Below, one piece after another: positions 35,112 to 42,825 of a stretch of 64,000 nt of DNA. The notes below the pieces were generated by a model. It was given only the letters and a program-made list of their open reading frames with translations. It was not told the origin of the DNA and ran no database searches. Location: contig NZ_MBUA01000029.1 of the NCBI RefSeq assembly GCF_014332695.1, forward strand, positions 224,724-288,723, read 5' to 3'. This DNA comes from Flavihumibacter stibioxidans. GTDB taxonomy: Bacteria > Bacteroidota > Bacteroidia > Chitinophagales > Chitinophagaceae. The stretch's first letter is position 1. Each line of letters begins with the position of its first letter. A program made the translations under genes and the position numbers.

Positions 35112-36085
35112 GAAAAATGCAGGTTGTAGTCTTTGATCAAAGATCGCAACTGGCTTTCACGGGCCAGCCAGGTATTTTCAGCATCAGCAAGGTTGATGGC
35201 AGTAAAACGGATCTGGCTTCCCGCGGTTTTCTGTGCCAGCAGGGGTAGATCTGCCGCGATGACCTGGCCGATGCGGGGGTAGCCGCCGGCTGTTTGCGCA
35301 TCGGCCATGAGGACCAGCACCTGTCCATCGGGACTCACCTGCATGGTACCGGGAACCACTGCAGTGGAAATCAGCTCCCGCTGCATGTCCAGGTAAAGCG
35401 GCTGTCCTTTGAGGCGGTAACCCATACGGTTGGCAATGGTGGTCAGTTCAAACGCTTCTGCCTCCACAGCCCTTCTGCTATCTGTGGTAAAACTCCCGTA
35501 TTCATGTCCCGGCACAAAACGGATGGATTGCCTGGAGTAATCGGGTATGGCGGAGGGTGCCAGCCGGCGCCGGTTAACATTTTCTTTTGTGGACAGGAAC
35601 CGGATGATTTTTTCGGCAACTGGTTCCGGCATGATGGCGAGGGGAAGTTCATCGCCCTGTTGGAGAAGCCTGCCATGGAGTCCGCCGAAACCCGCCACCA
35701 GGTTGGTGCTGCGGCTGCCAAGCACCGGTGCAATTCGAAACCCGCCATGAACAGACAGATAAGCCATCCCGCCTTTTTCCGGAATGATCTGCAATGTGTC
35801 ACCTGCTTCCGCGAGTGCCGGCTGCCAGAAGGGAAGGGCCTGTTCGTTCAGGGTCGCCCGGTAACCGGACCCCGTTATTGCGATCAGCTGGGTCTTGTTA
35901 AAACTGACGGAGAACAATCCTGCGGCAACCTCTGCGACTGCGGCCTGGTCGGTATTTGCTACCAGCATATTTCCAAGCTGGGCGGCAAGAGGATCCATGA
36001 CCCCACCCCGGACGATGCCCATATTGCGGTAGCCTTCACGGCCCAGGTCCTGTATGGAGGCGATGCCTGTTTTAAGAATCCTCAT
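35108..36085 (-). CDS. pxpC: 5-oxoprolinase subunit PxpC (KipA-like)
   Basis: Biotin-dependent carboxyltransferase-like subunit of 5-oxoprolinase of 325 residues. It starts with IASIQDLGREGYRNMGIVRGGVMDPLAAQLGNMLV, the typical KipA/PxpC N-terminus, and contains VHGGFRIAPVLGSRSTN and the C-terminal QTAGGYPRIGQVIAADL. It overlaps pxpB by 14 bp and pxpA by 4 bp. In Bacillus, KipI and KipA were named for an effect on sporulation kinase, but that function does not apply here. Confidence 0.95.
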   Translation of the reverse strand: MRILKTGIASIQDLGREGYRNMGIVRGGVMDPLAAQLGNMLVANTDQAAVAEVAAGLFSVSFNKTQLIAITGSGYRATLNEQALPFWQPALAEAGDTLQIIPEKGGMAYLSVHGGFRIAPVLGSRSTNLVAGFGGLHGRLLQQGDELPLAIMPEPVAEKIIRFLSTKENVNRRRLAPSAIPDYSRQSIRFVPGHEYGSFTTDSRRAVEAEAFELTTIANRMGYRLKGQPLYLDMQRELISTAVVPGTMQVSPDGQVLVLMADAQTAGGYPRIGQVIAADLPLLAQKTAGSQIRFTAINLADAENTWLARESQLRSLIKDYNLHFS

Positions 36086-36791
36086 ATTGATTCAGGTATA
36101 AAAAAGTCTGCCGGTCGATCCTGGTAAACCGAACGGTATCTCCGGCTTTGAGGAGACAGGGATTGGTATCCCCGATGTTGAATAGTTTCATGGGGGTGCG
36201 GCCAATGATGTTCCAGCCACCCGGGGTATTGAACGGATAGATGCCGGTCTGTTTGCCTGCTATGCCGACTGAGCCGGCCGGCACGCTGAGGGCGGGACTG
36301 GCTTTTCGGGGGGTGTCCAGTGCATCGGGCAATATTCCCAGGTAGGGGAAACCCGGACTGAACCCCACCATAAAAACATAGTAAACCTGGCTGGTATGCA
36401 GCCTGATCACTTCTTCCGTATCGAGGCCCTGGTAGGCTGCGAGGGTTGCGAGATCCGGGCCATAGGACGGATCGTAGCAAACCGGGATCAGGTGCTCTTT
36501 TCCGGAAACAATCGAAGTGCTGGTAATGATTGAGGCCAGATTTTGGAGCCAGGTGGTGACAAATTCAAGGGGCGATGATTGGGTATGCTGGTAAACCTCC
36601 CAGGGGTCAAAGAAAACAGTGAGGCTGTTAAAGGCGATGGATACATCCCTGAAACCGGGAAAAGTATGTTGCGAGATGGCCTGCATGAGGGCCATCAGCT
36701 CACGGTGCCGTTTAACCGAGATCTCGTTACCATATTCGATGGTAATGGCCGATTCGGAAAGGGGGAAAACTGGTGAACGGTGAATGGTCAA
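36072..36791 (-). CDS. pxpB: 5-oxoprolinase subunit PxpB (KipI-like)
   Basis: 239-residue subunit of 5-oxoprolinase. Typical PxpB parts are SAITIEYGNEIS near the start, TVFFDP, IPVCYDPSYGPDLA, VYYVFMVGFSPGFPYLG, and the end GWNIIGRTP. It is the first gene of the four-gene operon pxpB-pxpC-pxpA-nramp. Its first codons (MTIHRSP) are read from a GTGAATGGT-type simple repeat, so the start may have been altered by repeat growth. An internal start is not obvious before SESAITIEYG. The N-terminus needs proteomic confirmation. Confidence 0.93.
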   Translation of the reverse strand: MTIHRSPVFPLSESAITIEYGNEISVKRHRELMALMQAISQHTFPGFRDVSIAFNSLTVFFDPWEVYQHTQSSPLEFVTTWLQNLASIITSTSIVSGKEHLIPVCYDPSYGPDLATLAAYQGLDTEEVIRLHTSQVYYVFMVGFSPGFPYLGILPDALDTPRKASPALSVPAGSVGIAGKQTGIYPFNTPGGWNIIGRTPMKLFNIGDTNPCLLKAGDTVRFTRIDRQTFLYLNQYEDS

Positions 36792-36819
36792 TGGTTAATG
36801 GGTCAATGTATTTACCGGG
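36774..36819. repeat. GTGAATGG-type simple repeat at the pxpB start
   Basis: Degenerate short tandem units (GTGAACG, GTGAATG, GTCAATG, GTTAATG, GTCAATG) cover the first codons of pxpB and the bases before it. Similar units occur at 36905, 50451 and 62726. Confidence 0.65.
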
Positions 36820-36858
36820 TAAGTTACAAAAGAGAATGATAAACCCCAATAAATGAAA

Positions 36859-36880
36859 AGGCCGTCCTTTCGGACAGCCT
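36859..36880 (-). terminator. Terminator-like hairpin after the Nfu gene
   Basis: Stem AGGCCGTCC / GGACAGCCT with a TTTC loop and one mismatch. On the minus strand it is followed by a T-rich run. It suits termination downstream of the Nfu-type gene. Confidence 0.65.
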
Positions 36881-36904
36881 ACTTATTATATATTGTTACA
36901 AAAG

Positions 36905-36950
36905 GTGAAATCATTCACCATTGACCCTTCACCCTTCACCCTTCACCCTG
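36905..36950. repeat. Simple repeat (TTCACC units) after the Nfu stop
   Basis: Tandem CCCTTCACCCTTCACCCTTCA units; the complement is GTGAAGG, related to the GTGAATG repeats nearby. It abuts the stop codon of the Nfu gene at 36951. Confidence 0.6.
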
Positions 36951-37547
36951 TCATTCCGCTTCGGCAACAACTTCCTTCACTTCAGGGATCATGCGCTTCA
37001 TCATGCCTTCGATACCGGCCTTGAGTGTGATCATGCTGGAGGGGCAACCGGAGCAGGAACCCTGCATCATCAGGTTAACCACACCATCCTGGTAGCTTTT
37101 GAACTGGATGGCGCCACCGTCCATTTCAACAGCAGGCTTTACATAGTTCTCGAGCAGTTCCTTGATGCGCTTCACCACATCATCGTCATCTGCGCTCACT
37201 TCATTGCTGCCCTGGGGTTTGAGGCTGGCAACTTCTTCTTCGTTAACCACGGGCTTTCCTTCTTCCAGGTAGTCCTTCAGAAACTGGCGGATGGAGGGAA
37301 TGACATCATTCCATTCGGTTTCGCTGGTTTTTGTAAGGGTAACGAAATTGCTGGCAATGAAAACACTTTTGATAAAAGGAAAACCAAACAACTCGACCGC
37401 CAGGGGTGAGGGTTTGGCACTATCCATATCGGGAAGGTCAATGCTTCTGCCCGGGTACAATAATTTGTTGGCAACAAATTTCATTGTCTCGGGATTGGGA
37501 GTCATTTCTGTATAGATACTGATAACTGGATTACCGGTTTTAATCAT
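36951..37547 (-). CDS. NifU/NfuA-type Fe-S scaffold protein
   Basis: Carries or delivers [4Fe-4S] clusters to target enzymes. About 198 residues from the ATG at 37547. An N-terminal Nfu_N (scaffold) domain (TPNPETMKFVANK, FPFIKSVFIASNFVTLTK) is joined by an acidic linker to the NifU-like C-terminal domain with RPAVEMDGGAI-like VKPAVEMDGGAIQF and the cluster ligands CSGCPSS. This two-domain form is the standard one in Bacteroidota. The quinolinate synthase NadA in this window is one protein that would need such a cluster. The frame opens to 37577 but that N-terminus is less likely. Confidence 0.92.
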   Translation of the reverse strand: MIKTGNPVISIYTEMTPNPETMKFVANKLLYPGRSIDLPDMDSAKPSPLAVELFGFPFIKSVFIASNFVTLTKTSETEWNDVIPSIRQFLKDYLEEGKPVVNEEEVASLKPQGSNEVSADDDDVVKRIKELLENYVKPAVEMDGGAIQFKSYQDGVVNLMMQGSCSGCPSSMITLKAGIEGMMKRMIPEVKEVVAEAE

Positions 37548-37633
37548 GTGCAACTGATTTACATGCAAAAATAACAATTGCTGGCTGGCAAAGTTTGTGA
37601 AATCCGGAAAACTTAGTGACGGACCTCATCCGA

Positions 37634-38026
37634 TTAGTGATTACAGTCGGCTGCATGGCAGTGATCGGCCTTCCTGCAGAGGTGATAATTGCGGAAATGG
37701 GCGTACACAATGGCCAGAACCGCCGGTGCCAGGAAAACAAGCTGGTATTGATGCCAGACCTGTTTGGCCAGTAAGAGCAGGATGCCTGTGGTAAAGAAAA
37801 TATAAGGCTCTGCCCTGTGGTGGTGCAGCTTGTACCCATGATAGAGGGAATTCGCCCCAATGCCGAAAGCAACCAGTATCATGAAGTATTCAAATGCTTC
37901 ATTATCAATGATGTTCATGCCAAATATGGGCAGGCTGCTCATAATTAGCGGCAATACGGCACAGTGGATGGCGCAGGCCACAGATGCGGCGATTCCGAGG
38001 GCGTCCCAATTAATTTTGAATGACAT
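37634..38026 (-). CDS. MerC-domain membrane protein
   Basis: 130-residue membrane protein with four predicted helices. The N-terminal INWDALGIAASVACAIHCAVLPL contains the two cysteines (ACAIHC) that bind metal in MerC mercury transporters. The C-terminus is rich in His and Cys (YHLCRKADHCHAADCNH), suggesting metal coordination. Without merA, merP or merR nearby it is probably not a mercury-resistance gene; MerC-like proteins are common in Bacteroidota beside copper and zinc genes. It is divergent from the SCO gene. Confidence 0.83.
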   Translation of the reverse strand: MSFKINWDALGIAASVACAIHCAVLPLIMSSLPIFGMNIIDNEAFEYFMILVAFGIGANSLYHGYKLHHHRAEPYIFFTTGILLLLAKQVWHQYQLVFLAPAVLAIVYAHFRNYHLCRKADHCHAADCNH

Positions 38027-38195
38027 AATGGACGGCAAAAATAGGAAGATGCAACTTTGTTGCAAAATATTTCTTCTTAAACCTGGGATAGTCTGCCCTG
38101 AAGGGCTGTTAAAACCAGGGCTACAGCCTGCCCCGGAGTGGTTGGTGAAACAGGGCCTGTGTAAAACGACTGTACCATTTGAGTGGATTCGCCTG

Positions 38196-38203
38196 TAAAT
38201 TTG
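38196..38203 (+). promoter_or_regulatory. Putative -7 promoter box of the sco-fur pair
   Basis: TAAATTTG fits TAnnTTTG. It ends only 6 bp before the SCO ATG, so the transcript would be leaderless or nearly so. A TTTG at 38178-38181 is upstream but at a short spacing. Pattern only. Confidence 0.35.
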
Positions 38204-38209
38204 CAGATC

Positions 38210-38872
38210 ATGAGTAAGAGAACATTGTTTTTAGCGGGCTTTTTTGGCCTCTTGTTTGCCGGTTTTGTTTTCGCAATGACCAAAGTGATACCCGGATTTG
38301 GCGAGGTGAAGATGCCTGTCCTGAGTCATGTACAGCCATTTAAGTTCCTGGACCAGAACGGGCAGGAGTTTACCGAGCGGCAGGTGGAGGGAAAGGTTTA
38401 TGTGGCCGAGTATTTTTTTACGACTTGTACGGGCATCTGTCCCAAAATGAACACCAATATGAAAGAGGTGTTCGACAGGTATAAAAATGAAGCCGGGTTC
38501 ATGATCCTGTCACATTCCGTAGATCCGGTAACGGATTCGGTAGGCAGGATGAAATTTTATGCTGATTCGCTGGGTGTGAACGGGAGCAACTGGCATTTCC
38601 TGACAGGTCGTAAGGACAGCCTCTATTATGCTGCCAGGGTTAGTTACCTGCTGGATGACCCCAAGAACAACAATGAAAAAATTGAGGACCAGTTTATTCA
38701 TACCCAGTTTTTTGCGCTGGTAGATAAAGCGGGTCGTGTCAGGAGAATTTATGATGGACTGAAAAAGGAAGAAGTGACGCAGTTGATTGAAGACATCCCG
38801 GCTTTGCTTGCGGAAAAAGAAAGCAGCGGCCCGAGGTTCACCAATGGTTTATTCAATAATAATCCCCAGTAG
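38210..38872 (+). CDS. SCO1/SenC family copper chaperone
   Basis: Thioredoxin-fold, membrane-anchored periplasmic protein that helps assemble the CuA centre of cytochrome c oxidase. The ATG at 38210 gives an N-terminal signal anchor (about residues 5-22). The copper ligands are seen: CTGICPK (CxxxC) and His in QFIHTQFFALVDK. Length 220 is typical. It is followed after 5 bp by the Fur-family gene. No oxidase genes are adjacent. Confidence 0.92.
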   Translation: MSKRTLFLAGFFGLLFAGFVFAMTKVIPGFGEVKMPVLSHVQPFKFLDQNGQEFTERQVEGKVYVAEYFFTTCTGICPKMNTNMKEVFDRYKNEAGFMILSHSVDPVTDSVGRMKFYADSLGVNGSNWHFLTGRKDSLYYAARVSYLLDDPKNNNEKIEDQFIHTQFFALVDKAGRVRRIYDGLKKEEVTQLIEDIPALLAEKESSGPRFTNGLFNNNPQ

Positions 38873-38877
38873 TATAC

Positions 38878-39309
38878 ATGCAGGAAACCATTCAGAATAT
38901 ACTTAAGAAAAACCTGTTGAGTATAACGGGCAGCCGGGTTAAGATCCTGGAACTTTTTCTTGCACAGAACGGGGCCCTGGCCCATGGCGATATTGAAAAG
39001 CGCACCGGTGAAAAGTTCGACAGGGTTACCGTTTACCGAACGCTGCAGGTTTTTCTGAACAAAGGTATCATTCACAGCATCCCTACTGCAGATAACAGTG
39101 TCCTGTATGCGCTTTGTAAAGATGATTGCGCAGAAGGGCATCACCACGATAATCATGTGCATTTTGTTTGTGATAATTGCGGCAACACCGTTTGCATGGA
39201 TGAAGTAACTGTTCCTTTGATCAAATTGCCGAATGGCTATGAAATGAGGCAGGTGGAAATGGTGGTGAGCGGCAGGTGTAAGGTGTGTGCGGCGGGAAAA
39301 GGCGTCTGA
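38878..39309 (+). CDS. Fur family transcriptional regulator
   Basis: 143-residue metal-responsive repressor. The N-terminal winged-helix region reads SITGSRVKILELFL and FDRVTVYRTLQVFLNKGI (the recognition helix). Metal-binding positions are the HHHDNHVHFVCDNCGN cluster and the structural zinc cysteines CDNC and CKVC near the C-terminus. Fur, Zur and PerR cannot be told apart by eye; the zinc-type CxxC pairs are consistent with Fur or Zur. It is co-transcribed with SCO. The final Gly-Val and the TGA are part of hairpin repeat copy D. Confidence 0.9.
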   Translation: MQETIQNILKKNLLSITGSRVKILELFLAQNGALAHGDIEKRTGEKFDRVTVYRTLQVFLNKGIIHSIPTADNSVLYALCKDDCAEGHHHDNHVHFVCDNCGNTVCMDEVTVPLIKLPNGYEMRQVEMVVSGRCKVCAAGKGV

Positions 39310-39420
39310 CGTTTGGGGGGAAGGCGTCGGGGGGGAAGGCGTCTGACGTTTAGGATTACTGAATTCGACAATCTCAAACGTCAGACGCCTTTCACGCCAA
39401 AACCCCGTGTCAGACGCCTT
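39299..39420. repeat. Interspersed hairpin repeat, copy D (nested; provides the fur stop)
   Basis: Inner perfect 16-bp inverted repeat AAGGCGTCTGACGTTT (39336-39351) with 39376-39391, 24-nt loop in forward orientation with the core ATTACTGAATTC. A second left arm (39299-39314) pairs with GTCAGACGCCTT (39409-39420). The outer left arm contains the last codons and stop of the Fur gene. Confidence 0.88.
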
Positions 39421-39437
39421 TCCCCGTACAAAAAATA

Positions 39438-39465
39438 AAGCCCCGATGTAGACACACCGGGACTT
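39438..39465. terminator. Terminator-like hairpin between fur and the M3 peptidase gene
   Basis: AAGCCCCG and CGGGACTT pair with one mismatch around a 12-nt loop, preceded by an A-run and followed by TTTT. It could terminate from either convergent gene. Apart from this and repeat copy D, the 39310-39596 spacer shows nothing. Confidence 0.5.
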
Positions 39466-39596
39466 TTGGTTAAGGCTCTGATTAGTAGCTATTTTAAAGA
39501 AGATCTAAATCTTCTAAGTGTTTTCCTGTACAAATATATTGTTATAAATCATTAACGGCAAATTTTCCATATACCCTAATGTGGGTATTTTTCTGC

Positions 39597-41321
39597 CTAA
39601 TTTTCTAGTTTGTTCATCTCTTCTTTCACAAACTGCATCAATGTTTTAACACGATTAGGTCCGAGGTCAAAGCTGATGCCAGCTGTCTTATAAAGTTCCG
39701 GCAGCGTGCGGGTTCCGCCTAAGGAAAGGGCATGCATATAATTGTCCAGCGCTTTCTCCCTGTCTTCCTTGTACTGCATCCACATTCCTATAGCACCTAA
39801 CTGGGCGATACCGTATTCGATATAGTAAAAAGGCACTTCAAAAAGATGCAACTGGCGCTGCCAGCCATATTTACGGAATTCCTCCAGGCCGCTAAGGTCC
39901 AGCACGCCGGTAGAAAATTCGTCGTTGATGGCCACCCATTTTGCAGCCCTCTCTTCAGCAGTGTGATTCGGGTTTTCGTACACCCAATGCTGGAACTTAT
40001 CAATGATCGCGATCCAAGGGAATATGGTGATCACCCTTTCCAGCTGGTGTTCTTTTGCGCGCTTCAGCTCTTCCTTATCCTTGAAAAAACTGTGCCAGTA
40101 ATCCATGCTGAACAGTTCCATACTCATACTTGCCACTTCCGCCACCTCCATCGGGTATTCCTTGAATGCAGTCAGTTCGAGCGGATGTGCGAGGAAGGAG
40201 TGGATCGCATGACCGCCTTCGTGAACCATGGTGGTTACATCGTGCATCTGGCCGGCAGCATTCATGAAGATAAAGGGGGCACCGGTTTCGGCAAGGGGGC
40301 AATTATACCCGCCGGGAGCCTTACCCATGCGGCTTTCAAGGTCCAGGCGGCCCATTTTTTTCATGGTCAGAAGGCACTCTGCAAAGAATGGCCTCAGCTC
40401 ACGGAAACATTCAATCGATTTTTCCAGCAGTTCTTCGCCGGAACTGAATGGGCGCAGTGGTTTAACACCTGCCGGCTGGGCTTCCGTGTCCCAGGGACGC
40501 AGGGTGTCCAGTTCCAGTTTTGACCTTTTCTTTTCATATATGGCGGCAACAAGAGGCACCACATGTTGTTTCACGGCTTCGTGAAAGGCGAAACAATCTT
40601 CTTTGGTATAATCAAAACGACCCATCTCCGCGAATTTATAATCGCGGTAATTGGCGAACCCTGCATTCAGGGCTACCTGGTGGCGCTTTTCAATCAGTCT
40701 GGAATAGAGTTCGTTCAGTTGGTCACGGTCCTGGTAACGACGTTCCTGGATCTTCCGGTAAACCTCTTCCCTTTTGCTGCGGTCAGGGTTCTCCAGGAAT
40801 TTACTTGCCTGCTGGAGGGTGTATTGCTTCTCATCCACCGTCACCGTCATCTTGCCGGAAATCACCCCATATTGCTGGGCCATCACACTCAGATCGGCCT
40901 GCAGGGGAATGTTTTCCTCCCGGTACAGGTCAATTGATTTTTTTACGCTGCGGAGATAGGTGAAATACTGGTCGTGGTCCAGTTCCATGGTGTATGGATT
41001 CTCGATCAGTTTACGGTTCAGCAGGTCGGCGTATGGCTGGATCTTAGGCTGGATCTCCATGACGAAATAGGTGAAAGCTTCTTCCAGCTCTTTGTTTTCC
41101 GTATCACAGGTCATGCGGATCTGGCGCCAGCTGGCATCTTCACTCACCACGGCTTCCAGCTCACTGCTGTCTTTCAGCCATTTTTCCAGTTCAACACCGG
41201 ACATAAGGGGCCTCTCAAGAAGGTCCCTGAAATAAGGTTCCAGCGCATCCCAGGTTGTAATGGTAAAATCTGCGGGCAGGAACTGCCGGCGGGGAGGATG
41301 GATATGTGCGGTGGCGTTCAT
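39597..41321 (-). CDS. M3 family oligoendopeptidase (PepF-like)
   Basis: Cytosolic zinc peptidase cleaving medium-length peptides. The protein has 574 residues. The active-site motif HEGGH is in VTTMVHEGGHAIHSFL, with the third ligand Glu about 25 residues on (EVASMSMELFSMD). The N-terminal helical part has the M3 layout. It follows (downstream of) the DUF5606 gene by 12 bp on the same strand, so the two are probably co-transcribed with the LytTR regulator upstream. Confidence 0.92.
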   Translation of the reverse strand: MNATAHIHPPRRQFLPADFTITTWDALEPYFRDLLERPLMSGVELEKWLKDSSELEAVVSEDASWRQIRMTCDTENKELEEAFTYFVMEIQPKIQPYADLLNRKLIENPYTMELDHDQYFTYLRSVKKSIDLYREENIPLQADLSVMAQQYGVISGKMTVTVDEKQYTLQQASKFLENPDRSKREEVYRKIQERRYQDRDQLNELYSRLIEKRHQVALNAGFANYRDYKFAEMGRFDYTKEDCFAFHEAVKQHVVPLVAAIYEKKRSKLELDTLRPWDTEAQPAGVKPLRPFSSGEELLEKSIECFRELRPFFAECLLTMKKMGRLDLESRMGKAPGGYNCPLAETGAPFIFMNAAGQMHDVTTMVHEGGHAIHSFLAHPLELTAFKEYPMEVAEVASMSMELFSMDYWHSFFKDKEELKRAKEHQLERVITIFPWIAIIDKFQHWVYENPNHTAEERAAKWVAINDEFSTGVLDLSGLEEFRKYGWQRQLHLFEVPFYYIEYGIAQLGAIGMWMQYKEDREKALDNYMHALSLGGTRTLPELYKTAGISFDLGPNRVKTLMQFVKEEMNKLEN

Positions 41322-41333
41322 ACTGTAGATTTC

Positions 41334-41906
41334 TTATTCTTCCGTCTTCTTCTTCTTCGCCGTCTTCTTTGGCCTGGCTTCCTCTTCGGTTGCTGGTTCT
41401 TCGCCGGCTTCCTTTTTAGGAGCAGCTTTTTTCTTCGCTGCCTTTGGTTTTTCTTCCTCGACCGGTGCCGCAGCCACTGCCTCTTCCACTACAGCAGCTT
41501 CTTCAACGGGTTCTTCAGCGTACTCAGTGAGTTTGATGGCCACGCTGTTCTTTTTCAGCACCTCGAACCATTTCACCATCTTCTTCATGTCGCTGGTGTA
41601 CACGCGGCTGAAGTCCATATCCGGATAAACCTTTTCGAAATAACCCTTGATCGAGGCTGCATTCTTTACATCCGGAAGTGACTCGCTGTTTTTTTCCATG
41701 GCCTGGAAAATGTCCACGAGGTTAACGTTGTCGCGCTGGGTATATATTTCTATGCTCTCAAGGTGAGAGAAATTGTGCACGCGGGAGGAAACGAATTTGG
41801 TAGACTGGTCATCCAGGGAGCGAACGATCGCGCCATCTGTTTTACTGGCCACCAATTCAAACAAACCGGGCAACCCGGTCACGGCAATAATTCTGTTGTA
41901 TTCCAT
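41334..41906 (-). CDS. DUF5606-domain protein with Lys/Glu-rich tail
   Basis: About 190 residues from the ATG at 41906. The first 130 residues match DUF5606: YNRIIAVTGLPGLFELVASK, SLDDQSTKFVSSRVHNFSHLESIEIYT, VNLVDIFQAMEKNS and the GYFEKVYPDMDFSRVYTSDMKKMVKWFEVL end. Then follows a low-complexity tail of about 60 residues rich in Glu, Ala and Lys (repeats of the PKAAKKKAAPKK kind), probably disordered and possibly DNA- or RNA-binding. The family is Bacteroidota-specific and of unknown function. A longer start at 41963 would overlap the regulator gene. Confidence 0.85.
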   Translation of the reverse strand: MEYNRIIAVTGLPGLFELVASKTDGAIVRSLDDQSTKFVSSRVHNFSHLESIEIYTQRDNVNLVDIFQAMEKNSESLPDVKNAASIKGYFEKVYPDMDFSRVYTSDMKKMVKWFEVLKKNSVAIKLTEYAEEPVEEAAVVEEAVAAAPVEEEKPKAAKKKAAPKKEAGEEPATEEEARPKKTAKKKKTEE

Positions 41907-41947
41907 ATCTGCTAAATTGTAAAGGAGGTGCAAGATAAAACAAAATT

Positions 41948-42697
41948 TCAGGCATCCATCCATTCCTTAAAACCGGCCGCCTGTTCGCTGCTCACGATCA
42001 CTTCTTCTGGCGCTTCCGGGACTAATTCCACCTGTATCCGGCCCTTTCCGACCGATTTCAGCTTTTTTATTGCGTTGATGCTGGTAATATATTTGCGGTT
42101 CAGGCGGTAAAAATGGGCGGGATCCAGTCCTTTTTCCAGGTCAGCCAGCGATTTGTCGAGCAGGTATCGCTGTCCGTTCCGGTCCACCAGGCAGGTCATT
42201 TTATGGGCGGCATAACACCAGGCGATCTCGGATGTTTTGATCGAAATATAGTCTGTGCCGCGTTTGATCAGCCATCTCTTCTTATAGCCGGCGGGCTGTT
42301 GGCGCCATAACTGCAGTTGCTCCACAGCGCCTGAAAAATGCTGTTTGAGGTGTTCATATTTAGAGAGGGCGGCTTCAAGCTTTTCGGGGCGGATGGGCTT
42401 GAGCAGGTAGTCAATGCTGTTGTGTTCAAAAGCTTCCTGCCAGTATTCGTCATAAGCGGTACAGAAGATCACCGGGCAATTGATTTTTACCTGTTCAAAG
42501 ATGCGGAAGGACTGTCCGTCGCTGAGTTCGATATCCATCAACAGCAGGTCGGGGTGCGGGTTTTCGCGAAGCCAGCTTACGGCCTCCACCACACTTCCCA
42601 GGCTGGCCACCAGCTCCACCGGTATGGCCGTTTGTTCCAGCATGGCGGTCAATCTGGCCACGGCAGGTTGTTCATCCTCTATGATCAGTATTTTCAT
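41948..42697 (-). CDS. LytTR family response regulator
   Basis: 249-residue two-component regulator. The receiver domain (1-120) has MKILIIEDEQPA, the phosphoacceptor Asp in LLLMDIEL (near 55), and the Lys in YLLKPIRP. The C-terminal LytTR DNA-binding domain has KRWLIKRGTDYISIKTSEIAWCYAAHK, YLLDKSLADLEKGLDPAHFYRLNRKYITSI. It lies 128 bp downstream of the sensor kinase gene on the same strand, forming a LytS/LytR-type pair. The target genes are unknown. Confidence 0.93.
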   Translation of the reverse strand: MKILIIEDEQPAVARLTAMLEQTAIPVELVASLGSVVEAVSWLRENPHPDLLLMDIELSDGQSFRIFEQVKINCPVIFCTAYDEYWQEAFEHNSIDYLLKPIRPEKLEAALSKYEHLKQHFSGAVEQLQLWRQQPAGYKKRWLIKRGTDYISIKTSEIAWCYAAHKMTCLVDRNGQRYLLDKSLADLEKGLDPAHFYRLNRKYITSINAIKKLKSVGKGRIQVELVPEAPEEVIVSSEQAAGFKEWMDA

Positions 42698-42825
42698 ATT
42701 GTATTGTCAATAATGTGCCGGTTGTTTTGTGCCGGTACTGGTTTGAGCTCCGGCCTTTCAGGCTTTGCGCACTGAACGGTAACCTGCCCCGGCATCGCTG
42801 GTAAGCAGAGCGATACCGGATCTTT

